From the NCBI GenBank assembly GCA_050731755.1, contig JBOHPP010000213.1, forward strand, positions 1-7,642: DNA of 7,642 nt, read 5' to 3'. Source of the DNA: JBOHPP01 sp050731755 (GTDB taxonomy: Bacteria; Methylomirabilota; Methylomirabilia; Rokubacteriales; CSP1-6). The position numbers and the translations under genes are program-made. Shown piece after piece: positions 1 to 7,021 of this stretch. Position 1 is the first letter of the stretch, and every line of letters begins with the position of its first letter. Below the pieces are notes generated by a model. The model was not told where the DNA came from and searched no databases. It saw only the letters and a list, made by a program, of their open reading frames with translations.

Positions 1-3
1 GGG

Positions 4-864
4 TCACCACCAGAGGCCACCGATGACGGCGACGAGCGCGACCACCGCGATGTAGCCGTTGACATTGAAGAACGCGACGTTCAGACGGGAGAGGTCACCA
101 GGCCGCACCAGCGAGTGCTCCCAGGCCAGCAGCCCCACGATGGCGAGACAGCCCGCCCAGTAGAGCGGCCCCAGCCCCATTATCCAGCCCAGCGCGGCCA
201 GTGCCGCCGCCGTGAGCGCGTGGTTGGCGCGCGCGACTCGAAGCGCGGCGGCCACGCCGAAGCGTGCGGGAACGGAGCGCACGCCGTGGGCGCGGTCGAA
301 GTCGACGTCCTGGCAGGCGTAGATGAGATCGAAGCCGGCGATCCAGACGGTCAGCGCGAACCAGAGCACCAGGGCAGGCGCCTCGAAGCGTCCGGTCACG
401 GCGATCCAGCCGCCGCCGGCGGCGATCCCATCGGTGAAGCCGAGGATCCAGTGCGACGTCCAGGTGACGTACTTCGTGTACGAGTAGCCGATGAGGAAGA
501 CGAGGGCCACCGGGGCCAGGGCCAGGCACAGCGGGTTCAGCATCGCCGCGGCCAGCAGCATCACGGCCGCGCCGGCCGCCGCCAGCGTCTTCAGCTCCCA
601 GGCGCGCAGGACGCCGCGTGGCAGATGGCGGCCCGCCGTCCGTGGATTCTGGGCGTCGATGATGCGGTCGATCACCCGGTTGGCGGCCATGGCGCAGGTG
701 CGGCCGCCGGCCATCGCGACGGTGACCCAGACGACGGTCCACCAGCCCGGCCACCCTGCGGCCGCCAGCACCATGGCGATGTACGCGAAGGGCAACGCGA
801 ACACGGTGTGCTCGAACTTGATGGCGTCGAGCACGTGGCCGACCTTGGTGAACTCCGGCCTCAG
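4..864 (-). CDS. ubiA: UbiA-family aromatic prenyltransferase (quinone biosynthesis)
   Basis: Integral-membrane prenyltransferase that joins a polyprenyl diphosphate tail to an aromatic acid such as 4-hydroxybenzoate. With a CTG start at 864 it is 286 aa, the usual family length. The first Asp-rich motif is at residues 62-79 (N62, D66, D70, then NPRTAGR) and the second at 186-190 (DVDFD), the two Mg-diphosphate sites of the family. Hydrophobic stretches run at about 20-60, 92-128, 140-157, 163-183, 214-247 and 265-286. Start choice: an AAGGAG at 873-878 lies 8 nt before the CTG, which overlaps the ubiD stop as CTGA. The only other nearby start is a GTG at 832-834, which would trim the N-terminus to the point where homologues begin their IKFEHT-like segment. 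The frame stays open far upstream, but that part is the shadow of ubiD. The NRxxDxxxDxxNPRT form also fits MqnP of the futalosine menaquinone route, so the end product is undecided. The family call is secure; the exact start is less so. Confidence 0.93.
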   Translation of the reverse strand: MRPEFTKVGHVLDAIKFEHTVFALPFAYIAMVLAAAGWPGWWTVVWVTVAMAGGRTCAMAANRVIDRIIDAQNPRTAGRHLPRGVLRAWELKTLAAAGAAVMLLAAAMLNPLCLALAPVALVFLIGYSYTKYVTWTSHWILGFTDGIAAGGGWIAVTGRFEAPALVLWFALTVWIAGFDLIYACQDVDFDRAHGVRSVPARFGVAAALRVARANHALTAAALAALGWIMGLGPLYWAGCLAIVGLLAWEHSLVRPGDLSRLNVAFFNVNGYIAVVALVAVIGGLWW

Positions 865-2321
865 AAACCGTACTCCTTCCAGCGCCGGCTCACCAGCGCC
901 CGCACCTCGTCGCTCATCACGATCTCGTCGGGCCAGGACTGGGCCACCTCGTCGAGCGGGCCCTTCTCGGTGGCGTCGACGCCGAGCTTTCCCCCGTACC
1001 GGTGGCGCAGGGCCGCGTGGTCGAGGTCGTCCATGGGCCCTTCCAGGATCGTGAGGTCGCGCCGGGGGTCGATATTGCCGGTGGCACGCCAGGCCACCTC
1101 CGACAGGTCGTGGACGTCCACCCGGTCGCTCACCACGATGATGGTCTTGGCCAGAGCCATGAGCCCCATGCCCCAGAGCGCCGTCATCACCTTCTGCGCG
1201 TGGCCCGGATAGCGCTTGCGGATAGAGACGATGACCAGATTGTGGAAGACCCCCTCGGCCGGCATGTTCATATCCACGACCTCGGGCAGCATCATGCGGA
1301 TGATCGGCAGGAAGAGCCGCTCGGTGGCCTTGCCGAGCCAGTAGTCCTCCTGGGGCGGGCGGCCTACGATCGTCGTGGCGTAGATCGGCCGGGCCCGCCG
1401 CGTGACCGCGGCGAGATGAAAGACGGGATAGTCGCGCGCGAGCGAGTAGTAGCCGGTGTGGTCGCCGAACGGACCCTCCTGACGTCGCTCCCGCGGGTCG
1501 ACCCAACCCTCCAGCACGATCTCGGCCTGCGCCGGCACCTCGAGATCGACCGTCCGGCAGCGCGTCATCTCTACGCCGTGGCCGCGGAGCCAGCCGGCGA
1601 AGACCACCTCGTCCACGCCGGGCGGCAGCGGCGCCGAAGCGGCGTAGATCATCGCGGGGTCGGCCCCCAGCGCGATGGCGACAGGCATTCGCGCTGGCTC
1701 GGTCGCGCCCTCCTCCGCTCGGCGGTGGTGTTCCGCGCTGCCCTTGTGAGTCTGCCAGTGCATGCCGAGCGTGCGCTCGTCGTAGACCTGCAGCCGATAC
1801 ATGCCCACGTTGCGGGCGCCGGTGCGGGGATCGCGGGTGAATACGCAGGGCAGCGTGATGAAGCGGCCGGCGTCGCCCGGCCAGCACTGGAGCACGGGGA
1901 TGCCGGCCAGCGAGGGGTGCGCCGTCTCCACCACCTCCTGGCACGGCGCCGGGTCCAGTCGCCGCGGCGCCGCCCGCAGGACGTCGATCAGCGTGCCCAG
2001 CTTGGCCAGCCGCTCCGCGAACGTGCCGGGCATGCGCAGGTCCAGCAGCTTGGTCGCGCGCTCGCCCAGCTCGTCGAGTCGCTCGACGCCCAGTGCCCAC
2101 GCCATGCGCTCGGCCGAGCCGAAGGCGTTGATGAGCACCGGCACGTCGAATCCCTCGACGCGCTCGAAGAGCAGCGCCACGTTGCCGCCGGCCGGGCCCT
2201 TGGACACGCGGTCGGTGATCTCGGTGATCTCGAGGTCGCGCGAGACGGGAACGCTCACCCGGTGCAGGCGGCCGCGCCGTTCGAGGTGCTCCACGAACTC
2301 CTGGAGGTCGCGCCAGGCCAT
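861..2321 (-). CDS. ubiD: UbiD-family prFMN-dependent decarboxylase
   Basis: Cytosolic decarboxylase of 486 aa, near the usual family length, that removes the carboxyl group from an aromatic acid using prenylated FMN (cofactor made by UbiX, which is not in this window). The prFMN/Mn site is visible as N171-V-G-M-Y-R176, matching the spacing of Asn168 and Arg173 in fungal Fdc1, with H192 as the likely metal-binding His. The catalytic acidic pair sits in EGPFGD at 282-287 (E282, D287), followed by HTGYYS. A second conserved block, DYWLGKATERLFLPIIR, spans 326-342. The ATG at 2321 gives a typical N-terminus (MAWRDLQEFVEHLERRG), although the only Shine-Dalgarno-like bases upstream are a distant GAGG. 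It begins 16 nt after the permease stop and its TGA overlaps the ubiA start. With UbiA next door, the likely substrate is a prenylated hydroxybenzoate or the futalosine-route equivalent (MqnL-like). A stand-alone aromatic-acid decarboxylase is less likely. Confidence 0.95.
   Translation of the reverse strand: MAWRDLQEFVEHLERRGRLHRVSVPVSRDLEITEITDRVSKGPAGGNVALLFERVEGFDVPVLINAFGSAERMAWALGVERLDELGERATKLLDLRMPGTFAERLAKLGTLIDVLRAAPRRLDPAPCQEVVETAHPSLAGIPVLQCWPGDAGRFITLPCVFTRDPRTGARNVGMYRLQVYDERTLGMHWQTHKGSAEHHRRAEEGATEPARMPVAIALGADPAMIYAASAPLPPGVDEVVFAGWLRGHGVEMTRCRTVDLEVPAQAEIVLEGWVDPRERRQEGPFGDHTGYYSLARDYPVFHLAAVTRRARPIYATTIVGRPPQEDYWLGKATERLFLPIIRMMLPEVVDMNMPAEGVFHNLVIVSIRKRYPGHAQKVMTALWGMGLMALAKTIIVVSDRVDVHDLSEVAWRATGNIDPRRDLTILEGPMDDLDHAALRHRYGGKLGVDATEKGPLDEVAQSWPDEIVMSDEVRALVSRRWKEYGF
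873..878 (-). promoter_or_regulatory. Shine-Dalgarno for ubiA, supporting a CTG start
   Basis: Reading the minus strand, AAGGAG occurs inside the last codons of ubiD, followed by the 8-nt spacer TACGGTTT and then CTG (864-862). It is the only strong ribosome-binding site near the ubiA N-terminus and decides the start in favour of CTG over the GTG ten codons further in. It implies coupled translation with ubiD. Confidence 0.55.
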
Positions 2322-2337
2322 CGCCGGCGGCCCGGCC

Positions 2338-2841
2338 TCAGTCGCGGTAGAGCACGGCGACCAGCCAGCCGGCCAGCACCGGAAAGAGGAGGCTTGGCAG
2401 GACGCGCACGATGACGAAGTGCCAGCCCATCAGCGGCGCCTCCCAGGCAATGATGCGTTGCATGCCGAAGAGCGACCACGACGTCATGTAGGCCACCAGT
2501 GGCGGCAGGGCCATGCCCGAGTTGGCCAGGGCCACCATGAACGGCACGCTGACCATCGGCCCGCCCGGCGTCACCACGCCGGCGGCCGAGGCCAGCACGA
2601 TCGCCCGCAGCCCGCCCTGCCGGCCGAAGTAACGCGCCACCACCTCCTGGGGCACCAGCACCTGCAAGAGACCGGCGAGGATCAGCGCCGGCACGAGGCG
2701 GGGCAAGATGAACCACAGCATCGAAAAGCCGGTCCGCGCGCCGAGCCACGGCAACCCCGGGTCCTTGAGGTAGGCCACGAACCCGAGGATGAGCGCCAGC
2801 ACGACGAGCACCATCATTGAGGGATCGAGCGCAGCCCGCAT
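2338..2841 (-). CDS. Half-size YraQ/ArsP-like (DUF318) permease
   Basis: Small hydrophobic protein of 167 aa with about five membrane segments: roughly 9-25, 40-63, 79-103, 110-130 and 141-165. The signature T91-P-G-G-P95, in the context AAGVVTPGGPMVSVPFMVAL, resembles the conserved Gly/Pro segment of the predicted permeases of the DUF318/YraQ/ArsP family (COG0701). Full-length members are about 300 aa and contain this fold twice, so this is one half and would probably work as a dimer (inference). The ATG at 2841 is preceded by AAGGAG with a 5-nt spacer. It is the first gene of the leftward group, 16 nt ahead of ubiD. The transported substrate cannot be told from sequence: ArsP exports organoarsenicals, but no arsenic genes are nearby and no Cys pair is visible. 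The membrane-protein call is firm, the family likely, the function unknown. Confidence 0.7.
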   Translation of the reverse strand: MRAALDPSMMVLVVLALILGFVAYLKDPGLPWLGARTGFSMLWFILPRLVPALILAGLLQVLVPQEVVARYFGRQGGLRAIVLASAAGVVTPGGPMVSVPFMVALANSGMALPPLVAYMTSWSLFGMQRIIAWEAPLMGWHFVIVRVLPSLLFPVLAGWLVAVLYRD

Positions 2842-2846
2842 CGCGG

Positions 2847-2852
2847 CTCCTT
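2847..2852 (-). promoter_or_regulatory. Shine-Dalgarno of the permease gene
   Basis: The minus strand reads AAGGAG, then CCGCG, then ATG (2841-2839). Strength and 5-nt spacing are good and fix the permease start at 2841. Confidence 0.7.
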
Positions 2853-2874
2853 CCGGGGAATTTCGGCCGCGGAC

Positions 2875-2883
2875 ATTATCACA
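2875..2883 (-). promoter_or_regulatory. Extended -10 element for the permease-ubiD-ubiA group
   Basis: The minus strand reads TG-T-GATAAT: an extended -10 (TGn) followed by a hexamer with five of six matches to TATAAT. Transcription would start near 2868 and leave a leader of about 27 nt carrying the permease ribosome-binding site. No convincing -35 is seen at the normal spacing, which extended -10 promoters can tolerate. Predicted by eye only. Confidence 0.45.
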
Positions 2884-2886
2884 CGC

Positions 2887-2892
2887 TATATT
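2887..2892 (+). promoter_or_regulatory. Possible -10 element for the hybrid kinase
   Basis: The plus strand reads TATATT, five of six matches to TATAAT, in the AT-richest spot of the divergent intergenic region. A start site 7 nt downstream would fall at the kinase ATG (2900), giving an essentially leaderless message. That agrees with the lack of a properly spaced Shine-Dalgarno (only GGGAAG directly abutting the ATG). No -35 is recognisable, so the call is weak. Confidence 0.3.
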
Positions 2893-2899
2893 CGGGAAG

Positions 2900-5800
2900 A
2901 TGCACCGCGCGCTCCGTCACGCGTGGTCTACGCTCACCGGACGTCGCCGTCACACCACCGACCCCGGCCACGGCGACCATCTCCTGGCCAGCCTGGCCGA
3001 TACGATCGAGGGAGCGCTCGTCGTCGTCGATCCCACCCTGGCCGTCGTCCACTGGAACACCGCCATGGAACGCTTGACCGGCATCGAGCGCGCGGCCGCC
3101 TGCGGGCGACCCGTCGCCCGCCTCGCTCCGGTGCTCGACGCCATCGCGCTGCCCCAGTACGTCGAGCGTGCGCTCGGCGGCGAAGTGCGCTTCACCGTGG
3201 AGACAGGGACGGGCTGGTTGGAGGCGCGCTGCCTTCCGCTCCGCGACGCCGGGGGCCGTCTGGCCGGCGTCGCCGCCGTTCTCACCGACGTCTCCGAGCG
3301 ACGGCGCCGCGCGCTGCTCCTGCGGGCGATGGAGGCGGTGGCCCGCTCGCTCACCTCGTCGCTCGACCTCAACGAGGCGCTCGACACCATCGTGACCAAG
3401 GCCGTCGAAGTGATGGCGGCCGACTCGGCGCTGGTCGTCTCCTGGGACGGCAAGGCGCCGAACTGCCGCGTGCTGCGCGCGGCCGGCCCGCTCAGCGAAC
3501 GCTACACCGCCGCGGCCATCCCCTTGGGTGGCGGCCCCATCAGTCGCGCCGTACAGGAGGCCCGCCCCGTCGCCACTCGCAACGTCCTCGCCGACCCGCG
3601 GCTCTGGCTGACGCCGGAGCGGCGGGCCTGGATCGAGCGCGAAGGCTTCAAGGCGGTGGCGGCCGCGCCGCTCGCCTCCAAAGGGCGCGTGCACGGCGCC
3701 CTCGTCGTCTACTACTGGACGGAACGCGCCGTGAGCAGCGAGGAGCTGAGCGTGCTCTCGCTCCTGGCCGAACATGCGTCGGTGGCCATCGACAATGCCC
3801 GGATCTATGCCGAAGCCACGCGGCGCGCCGAACGGTTGAGAGAGCTCGCCGAGGTGGATCGGCTGCTGGCGTCGTCGCTGGATCTCGACGAGGTGCTCCG
3901 CAGCATCGCCGAGGCCACGGCGCGGCTCGTGGGCGCGCCCCTCGTCCACCTCTGGACCGTGGAGCCCGGCACGCAGCGCCTGCGCCTGCTCGGCGCCAGC
4001 ATCACCCCCGGCCTGCCCGACGTCCACATGCCAGACACCCTGGCGTTCGGTGAGGGCATCACGGGCGTGGCCGCCGAATCCCGCCAGACCGTGTTCGTCG
4101 CCGACGCGCGAGAGGACTCCCGCGTACGGCATCCGGCCTGGGCGCGGGAGGCCGGGCTCAATACCATCCTGGCGATCCCCATGATCGCCAACGACTCGCT
4201 GGTGGGCGTGCTCACCGTGCGGGCTCCCACCGGCGCCCTGGCCGCCGATGACGACGGCGCGCTCGTGGCCTCGTTGGCCGGGCGGGCGGCGCTGGCCATT
4301 CAGAACGCGCGTGCCTACGCCGACGCGGTACGGCGGGGCCGGCGACTGCGCCAGCTCGCCTCGGTGAGCCAGTCCATCACCGCCTCGCTCGACACCGGGG
4401 ACGTCATGCGCCGGATCGCCGAGGCCGCAGCCGCCATGGCTCCCGGTGCCCTGGCCTCCGTGCACGCCTTCGACGCCGCCCGCAGCGTGCTGCGCTTCGC
4501 CGCCCGGTCGAGCGACGAGTTGCGGGAACTCCCGGACGAGCTGCCGGCGGAAGCCGGGCTGCCCGGTCTCGTCTTCGAGCGTCGCCAGCCCGTGCTGGTC
4601 GTCGCGCCGAGCGAGCATCCCCGCACGCTGGCTCCGGCGTGGTGGCGAGCGCGACCAGCCGCGACCTACTACGGCGTGCCCATCATCGTGGGCGAGACGT
4701 TCGTGGGCGTGCTCGACTACATCATGCCGGAGGGGTTGCCGGATCTAGAAATCCAGGAGGCGCTCCGGCTGCTGGCCGCCTACGCCGGCATCGCCATCGG
4801 TAACGCCTCGCTCTATCAAGCCGAGCGTACGCAGGCCGAGCGGGTGAGTGCCCTGGCCTCGATTAACCAGCGCATCTCGAGCGCGCTCGATCTCGACGAG
4901 CTGCTCAGCACGATCGCCGAGTCGGCGGCCGCGCTGACCGGCGTCAAGTACGCAGGGTTCTGGCTCGCCGACGAAGAGCACCGGACGGTCACGTTCAAGA
5001 GCGCGTCGGCCCCTGGTCTGGCCGAAGACTTCCCCCAGCGCGTGCTCCCGTACGGCGAGGGGGGGGAGGGCCGGGTGGCCTGGCACCGGGCGCCGCTGCG
5101 CGTCGACCACACCTTCACCGACGAGCGGATCGCTCACCGGGACTGGTGGCGCCGCTGGGGCGTGAGCGCCTTCGCCGGCTACCCCGTCCTGGCCGGCGAG
5201 GAGCTGCTGGCCGTCCTCGTCCTCTGCCACGCCGAGCCCATCCGGTTCACCGACGAGATCCGCGACGTCGTGAACATGTTCATCGCCCAGGCCAGCGTGG
5301 CCATTCAGAACGCCCGCCTCTTCCTGGAAGCCCAGCGCCGTCGCGAGGTGGCCGAAGCCCTGGCCCGCCTGGGGCGCGATTTGACCGGCACGCTCGACCT
5401 CGAGCGCATCGCCGATCTGGTGGCGCGCGGCATGCTGGAGCTACTGGGAGGGCGGGGCTCGGCCGTTTTCCGGTACAACCCCGAGGACGGCACGCTCCAC
5501 GCCATCGCCGCCTCCGGCGAGACGGCGCCCATCAAGGGTGTGGTGCTGCAGGCTGGCGACGGCGTGGTGGGCCGGGCCGTGGCCGAGCGCCGCGTCGTGG
5601 CCACGCGCGACGTACTGGCCGAACCTGAGATCCCTCTCTCTCCCGAGCTGCGCCAGCTCTCCGAGCAGCAGGGCTTGCGGGCGGTGGTGGGCGTGCCGCT
5701 GGTGGCGCGCGACCGGGTGGTGGGCGCTCTGGCGCTGGCCGCCGACGCCGGCCGGACCTTCCGCGGGGACGACCTCAAGCTGCTGCAGGCCTTCGCCGAC

Positions 5801-7012
5801 CAGGCGGCGCTGGCCTTCGAGAACGCCTCGCTCTACGCCAGCGCTCGCGACAGCCTGGCCCGTCTCAAGGAAACGCAGGCCCAGCTCGTGCATGCCGGGA
5901 AGATGTCGGCCCTGGGCCAGCTCGTGTCGGGCGTGGCCCACGAGCTGAACAACCCGCTCAGCGTCATCATCGGCTACGGCCAGCTTCTGTTGAACCGCGG
6001 CGTGCCGGAGGCGCTCCGGCGCCCCGTCGAGCTGATGGTGCAGCAGTCGGACCGGATGGCGAGGATCGTGCGCAACCTGCTCTACTTCGCCCGCCAGCGC
6101 ACGCCCGAGCGGGCTCCCGTGGATCTGCACCAGATCGTCGAGCAGACGCTGGCGCTCCGGTTCAATCAGCTCACGCTCCGCCAGATCACCGTCGAGCGCG
6201 ACTTCGCTCCCGACCTGCCACCGGTGACCGGCGATGGCCCGCAGCTCCAGCAGGTGTTCCTCAACCTCCTGCTCAACGCCGAGCAGGCCATCGGCGACCA
6301 GCCCAATGGGCGGATTGGCTTCCGCACGCGCGTGCTCGACGGTGGCCGCACGGTGCGGGCCGACGTCATCGACAATGGCCCCGGTATCCCGCCCGACAAT
6401 CTGCCCCGCGTCTTCGAGCCGTTCTTCACCACGAAGGAGGTGGGCGCCGGCACCGGGCTCGGGCTCTCCGTGTCCTACGGCATCGTGCAGGAGCATGGCG
6501 GCCGCCTGGCCGTCGAGAGCGAGCCCGGCCAGACGGTCTTCATGCTGGAGCTGCCGGTGGCGACCGCCGCGGCGTCCGGATCGCCCGCGGCGCCCGCAGC
6601 GCGGCCGACGGTGGCCGGCAACGGGCGCGTGGCCCTCGTCGTGGAGGACGAGCCCAGCATCGTGGAATTCGTCGTCACGCTGCTGCGGGAGACGGGCTGG
6701 CGCGTGGACGTGGCGGCGGGCGGCCGGCCCGGCCTGGACCGCGTGCGGGCTCAACACTACGACCTCGTCGTCACCGACATGCGCATGCCCGACGGCGACG
6801 GCGAGGAGTTCTACCGGCTCGCGCTGGCCGTCGATCCGCGCCTGGCCGGCCGGTTCCTCTTCGTCACCGGCGACACCGCCAACCAGCGGGCCTGGGCCTT
6901 CCTCAAGGGCGCCGACCTGCCGGTGCTTGAGAAGCCCTTTCCCCCCGACGCGTTCCTCGAGGCGGTGCGCCGCGTCGTCTCGGCATTGACAGCCACGGGT
7001 CACCGCGCGTAG
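2900..7012 (+). CDS. Hybrid sensor histidine kinase: PAS, five GAF, HisKA, HATPase_c, REC
   Basis: Soluble multi-sensor hybrid kinase of 1370 aa with no signal peptide or membrane segment, so it should sense cytoplasmic signals. Order of domains: basic N-terminus (1-25); PAS (about 28-133, with VHWNTAMERLTG); five GAF domains (about 141-305, 315-475, 485-640, 648-810, 817-980); a helical linker (981-1002); HisKA with phospho-accepting H1014 in GVAHELNNPL; HATPase_c with N-box N1126, DNGPGIP at 1158-1164, FEPFFTTK at 1172-1179 and GTGLGLS at 1184-1190; an Ala/Pro-rich linker (1221-1242); and a receiver with acidic E1249/D1250, phospho-acceptor D1293, T1323 and K1345. Every catalytic residue expected is present. 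The ATG at 2900 is preferred: the frame is open back to 2789, but that part would lie inside the divergent permease gene and looks non-coding. The gene ends with two in-frame stops (TAGTAG). No Hpt protein or stand-alone regulator is adjacent, so its partner must be encoded elsewhere. The ligand is unknown. Confidence 0.95.
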   Translation: MHRALRHAWSTLTGRRRHTTDPGHGDHLLASLADTIEGALVVVDPTLAVVHWNTAMERLTGIERAAACGRPVARLAPVLDAIALPQYVERALGGEVRFTVETGTGWLEARCLPLRDAGGRLAGVAAVLTDVSERRRRALLLRAMEAVARSLTSSLDLNEALDTIVTKAVEVMAADSALVVSWDGKAPNCRVLRAAGPLSERYTAAAIPLGGGPISRAVQEARPVATRNVLADPRLWLTPERRAWIEREGFKAVAAAPLASKGRVHGALVVYYWTERAVSSEELSVLSLLAEHASVAIDNARIYAEATRRAERLRELAEVDRLLASSLDLDEVLRSIAEATARLVGAPLVHLWTVEPGTQRLRLLGASITPGLPDVHMPDTLAFGEGITGVAAESRQTVFVADAREDSRVRHPAWAREAGLNTILAIPMIANDSLVGVLTVRAPTGALAADDDGALVASLAGRAALAIQNARAYADAVRRGRRLRQLASVSQSITASLDTGDVMRRIAEAAAAMAPGALASVHAFDAARSVLRFAARSSDELRELPDELPAEAGLPGLVFERRQPVLVVAPSEHPRTLAPAWWRARPAATYYGVPIIVGETFVGVLDYIMPEGLPDLEIQEALRLLAAYAGIAIGNASLYQAERTQAERVSALASINQRISSALDLDELLSTIAESAAALTGVKYAGFWLADEEHRTVTFKSASAPGLAEDFPQRVLPYGEGGEGRVAWHRAPLRVDHTFTDERIAHRDWWRRWGVSAFAGYPVLAGEELLAVLVLCHAEPIRFTDEIRDVVNMFIAQASVAIQNARLFLEAQRRREVAEALARLGRDLTGTLDLERIADLVARGMLELLGGRGSAVFRYNPEDGTLHAIAASGETAPIKGVVLQAGDGVVGRAVAERRVVATRDVLAEPEIPLSPELRQLSEQQGLRAVVGVPLVARDRVVGALALAADAGRTFRGDDLKLLQAFADQAALAFENASLYASARDSLARLKETQAQLVHAGKMSALGQLVSGVAHELNNPLSVIIGYGQLLLNRGVPEALRRPVELMVQQSDRMARIVRNLLYFARQRTPERAPVDLHQIVEQTLALRFNQLTLRQITVERDFAPDLPPVTGDGPQLQQVFLNLLLNAEQAIGDQPNGRIGFRTRVLDGGRTVRADVIDNGPGIPPDNLPRVFEPFFTTKEVGAGTGLGLSVSYGIVQEHGGRLAVESEPGQTVFMLELPVATAAASGSPAAPAARPTVAGNGRVALVVEDEPSIVEFVVTLLRETGWRVDVAAGGRPGLDRVRAQHYDLVVTDMRMPDGDGEEFYRLALAVDPRLAGRFLFVTGDTANQRAWAFLKGADLPVLEKPFPPDAFLEAVRRVVSALTATGHRA
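3320..5839 (+). repeat. Array of five tandem GAF-domain coding repeats
   Basis: Five diverged copies of a unit of about 155-165 codons inside the kinase gene. Each begins with a helix carrying a (S/A/T)LD(L/T)-type motif (residues 154-157, 326-329, 496-499, 662-665, 831-834) and ends with a helix of the form A(I/F)xNAxxY or NARLF (296-303, 466-473, 632-639, 801-808, 972-979). Copies 1 and 5 share the most: VATRxVLAxP, a following LxPExR, and a later RVxGAL. Copies 3 and 4 share a Trp pair. The copies have diverged to the point that identity is at protein rather than DNA level, so this is old duplication rather than recent expansion. Confidence 0.85.
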
Positions 7013-7014
7013 TA

Positions 7015-7021
7015 GAGGGGG
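7015..7021 (+). promoter_or_regulatory. Ribosome-binding site of the HU-family gene
   Basis: GAGGGGG directly precedes the GTG start at 7022 and begins within the second of the tandem TAG stops of the kinase gene. The spacing is short, which with the non-ATG start suggests modest initiation or coupling to the upstream gene. Confidence 0.45.

Noticed and set aside
865..2100. Upstream extension of the ubiA frame, open for about 410 more codons
   Set aside because: It lies entirely under ubiD, gives Arg/Ala/Gly-rich low-complexity protein, and matches no domain. It is a high-GC shadow of the real decarboxylase.
1002..2414. 470-codon plus-strand frame antisense to ubiD
   Set aside because: The translation is His/Arg/Asp-rich without any recognisable motif, while the opposite strand has all UbiD catalytic residues.
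2789..2899. Upstream ATG extending the kinase by 37 residues
   Set aside because: It would start inside the divergent permease gene and read through its ribosome-binding site. The extra residues look unstructured, and the PAS domain is complete from the ATG at 2900.
2879..4618. 579-codon minus-strand frame under the first half of the kinase
   Set aside because: Antisense shadow produced by GC-rich third positions. It is His/Gly/Arg-rich with no domain, and it would cross the divergent promoter region.
3320..5839. Phytochrome-type chromophore binding in the GAF domains
   Set aside because: Only one Cys at most is present per GAF region (C189, C776) and none has a bilin-lyase context; no PHY domain is recognisable.
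5441..7003. 520-codon minus-strand frame under the kinase catalytic part
   Set aside because: Antisense of conserved HisKA, HATPase and receiver motifs. Composition is His/Arg/Gly-rich with no motif or ribosome-binding site noticed.
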